38,280 nucleotides of DNA, from positions 1-38,280 of the forward strand of contig JAIBAN010000079.1 in the NCBI GenBank assembly GCA_019695185.1, in the 5' to 3' direction. A program made the position numbers and the translations under genes. Under the pieces are notes generated by a model, which saw only the letters and a list, made by a program, of their open reading frames with translations, did no database searches and had not been told where the DNA came from. This DNA is from Blastocatellia bacterium (GTDB taxonomy: Bacteria; Acidobacteriota; Blastocatellia; Chloracidobacteriales; Chloracidobacteriaceae). Every line of letters begins with the position of its first letter. Position 1 is the first letter of the stretch. Shown in pieces: positions 37,801 to 38,280 of this stretch.

Positions 37801-37990
37801 GGTGTCGGACCAGGCCACCAGGGAATTGATGGTGGATTATTACGACCGGCTCAAAAACGGCGAAGGTCGCAGTGACGCCCTCCGCAATGCCCAACGCTCC
37901 ATGCTCAAAGACCCGAAACGCCAGCATCCCTACTATTGGGCGGCCTTCATTCAATCGGGTGAATGGGCAACCCTGGCCGGGGACCGTTAG
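34826..37990 (+). CDS. Exported TPR-CHAT protease 4 (mosaic)
   Basis: A 1054-residue paralogue, the shortest, with about nine TPRs. ATG 34826 follows AAAGGAG and the shared ATCACC leader, 47 bases after copy 3, so translation in one transcript is likely. The signal peptide and PPC-like domain (MPSGLFRVIGLCLLGWLMSH, QSAPYDFQSPLARDLKGGEKHSYPI) are nearly those of copy 3. The CHAT half (LLRLAVKVDSKQPPLVMADPDF, FLEDAPQPP, GSESQMMSLWSVSDQ) is of copy-2 type. Catalytic His878 (HIATHGYF) and Cys958 are present, but the residue after Cys-Lys differs from its sisters: LSACKTGVG instead of Asp or Glu after the Cys, a change next to the nucleophile that could alter specificity. A GGACTGA tract begins 11 bases after the stop. 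Confidence 0.93.
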   Translation: MPSGLFRVIGLCLLGWLMSHATAAAQEVGQSAPYDFQSPLARDLKGGEKHSYPITLKANDYVKVVVDQQGIDVVVRLVGPDGKLVQEVNTPIGPQGLETLAVIVELAETYHLEIASVVGTAAPGAYEVRLEEVRPATELDHARLRIEKLNTKARKLLLQDGKYAEALPLARQAVEQSEKIMGPEHELLADCLNTLAGCYLFLGESAQAAPYLVRALAIKEKILGPDHPAVARIVGNLGTVYRSAGVYAKAEPLYLRTLATKEKKLGPEHVDFATDCNNLAALYNDMGEYAKAEPLYQRALAIWEKKLGPDSPDVALVLTNLGNLYHFKGDYLREIQFQERALAIREKVLGPDHPDVALSLNNLATAHQAKADYPRAEALYLRALSINEKNLGPDHPLVGLGYDNLAVLRFEQGDFKQAEELYKKGLTIREKALAPDHPDLATSYENLGSCLLSKGNPAPAEPYLLKALKIRETSLGADHPLAARTLASLSRLFQIKGEASQSVAYRTRANEVSERDLIRNLVAGSEQQKLLYLKQTAKRTDQTISLNLKAAPRNPEAAQAALTVLLRRKGRALDALATSIETLRRQQNPEIQRLLDTYASLASQISLLSLRGPGERKPAEYLAQLRALEEQKEGLENEIGQRSKEFQAQIVPITLQGIQQQLPADAVLLEYGVYQPYDPKTDTYGPARYAAYTLNQQGTINAADLGETRLIDQSVTRFRQVLSNPRSKNVKAASQAVERLVLAPLRSYLGKAEHVLISPDGSLSLIPFAALQNGKGTYLTEQYRLTYLTSGRDLLRLAVKVDSKQPPLVMADPDFAAGKGPVLVGQQYAPLPRLMGTIYEGAALKVLFPTADLKMEGAATAQAVKNVQRPILLHIATHGYFLEDAPQPPAQTGERALLRDITLGEAEKLKVENPLLRAWLFFAGANQGDREPGKGTMTALELAQLDLWGTKLVTLSACKTGVGEAKNGDGVYGLRRALVLAGSESQMMSLWSVSDQATRELMVDYYDRLKNGEGRSDALRNAQRSMLKDPKRQHPYYWAAFIQSGEWATLAGDR

Positions 37991-38000
37991 AACTCAAAGA

Positions 38001-38027
38001 ACTGAGGACTGAGGACTGAGGACTGAG
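38001..38027 (+). repeat. GGACTGA heptamer tract after CHAT gene 4
   Basis: Three to four copies (first incomplete as AACTGA) starting 11 bases after the stop codon, the same placement as after the DUF58, glgP and FG-GAP/CARDB genes. Confidence 0.9.
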
Positions 38028-38280
38028 TGTGGAAGTTGTAGCGCGATTTGTTTAATCGCACGCTTGCCCTCCTTTTCCACTCAATTTTGGAAACCAACAG
38101 GTTCTTTCCAAGCGCGATTTGACTGGGGATTGCTTTTTTCGGCCAACCAGCGATTGAACTCGAACCGGCTTGACCATACCTTGGAGTCTTCCGGAGGAAG
38201 GCCATCTGGTAGCCAGGGTGTGGAGCGGAGCGAAACCCCTGGAAAACAGTTCCAGCCTGATTCCGCGCTCCGGCAGGAGC
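38028..38280. other. Downstream region with small hairpins and a possible dispersed repeat, cut by window edge
   Basis: Contains GCGATT-TGTTT-AATCGC (stem six bp, ~38043-38060), a second GCGCGATTT motif near 38112, and toward the edge (~38205-38243) GGTAGCCAGGGTGTGGAGCG followed by GAGCGAAACCCCTGG, which forms a CCAGGG/CCCTGG stem. The latter resembles dispersed repeats I associate with Acidobacteria and Planctomycetes genomes (from memory). No gene is supported. Confidence 0.35.

Noticed and set aside
24266..37990. TPR-CHAT proteins as part of a type III-E CRISPR (Craspase) system
   Set aside because: They have signal peptides and kinesin-light-chain-type TPRs, come in four copies, and no gRAMP/Cas7-11 or CRISPR array is nearby.
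38130..38200. tRNA-like T-arm (GGTTCGAGTTC on the minus strand)
   Set aside because: The flanks do not pair as a T-stem and no acceptor, D or anticodon arm can be drawn.
37987..38205. Minus-strand 72-residue frame after CHAT 4
   Set aside because: It reads through the heptamer tract and hairpins, has no ribosome binding site, and no family resemblance.

Overview
The window (about 38 kb, moderately GC-rich) reads as a chromosomal contig from a free-living, signalling-rich Gram-negative bacterium. The best guess is an Acidobacteriota member such as Blastocatellia. This rests only on the gene repertoire: Ser/Thr kinases fused to TolB-like/TPR, FGE-like and propeller modules, a CARDB/beta-helix secreted protein, and a fused AroD-AroE. 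It also rests on the abundance of short tandem repeats. No rRNA, tRNA, transposase or CRISPR array was found.

Layout. 1-1041: 3' part of a family A DNA polymerase. 1064-2725 (minus): a PAAR-domain protein with a long unrecognised C-terminal domain, followed by a small gene that is probably its immunity partner. 3287-7561: a very large secreted FG-GAP/beta-helix/CARDB protein. 7706-9022: a membrane-anchored DUF58 protein. 9296-9979 (minus): an ECF-type sigma factor. 10168-14845 (minus): two Ser/Thr kinases, one with TolB-like and TPR output, one with an FGE-like domain. 15270-16893: a bifunctional 3-dehydroquinate dehydratase/shikimate dehydrogenase with an apparent frameshift at an A9 run. 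17086-19581: glycogen phosphorylase. 19666-24057: a propeller/Y_Y_Y receptor fused to a cytoplasmic Ser/Thr kinase instead of a histidine kinase. 24266-37990: four consecutive exported TPR-CHAT proteases of 1054-1148 aa, all with an intact His/Cys dyad.

Two things stand out. First, the four-gene TPR-CHAT array directly follows the receptor kinase. The paralogues are mosaic: CHAT domains of 1 and 3 form one type and those of 2 and 4 another, while the N-termini of 3 and 4 are nearly identical. This suggests duplication plus recombination of an exported caspase-like protease family, possibly controlled by the kinase (inference). Second, the region is full of short tandem repeats: heptamers GGACTGA/TCAGTCC, GGGTTCA/TGAACCC, AACTCAA and GAGAATT, 9-mers of the AGTCTTGGG/AAGACTCCC type, and a GCCGCC-core palindrome. 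These sit immediately after stop codons, just before starts, and in several places inside coding sequence in an orientation that stays open. Inside the receptor kinase and aroDE they add tens of residues. Heptamer copy changes there would shift the reading frame, so these genes could be phase-variable (inference).
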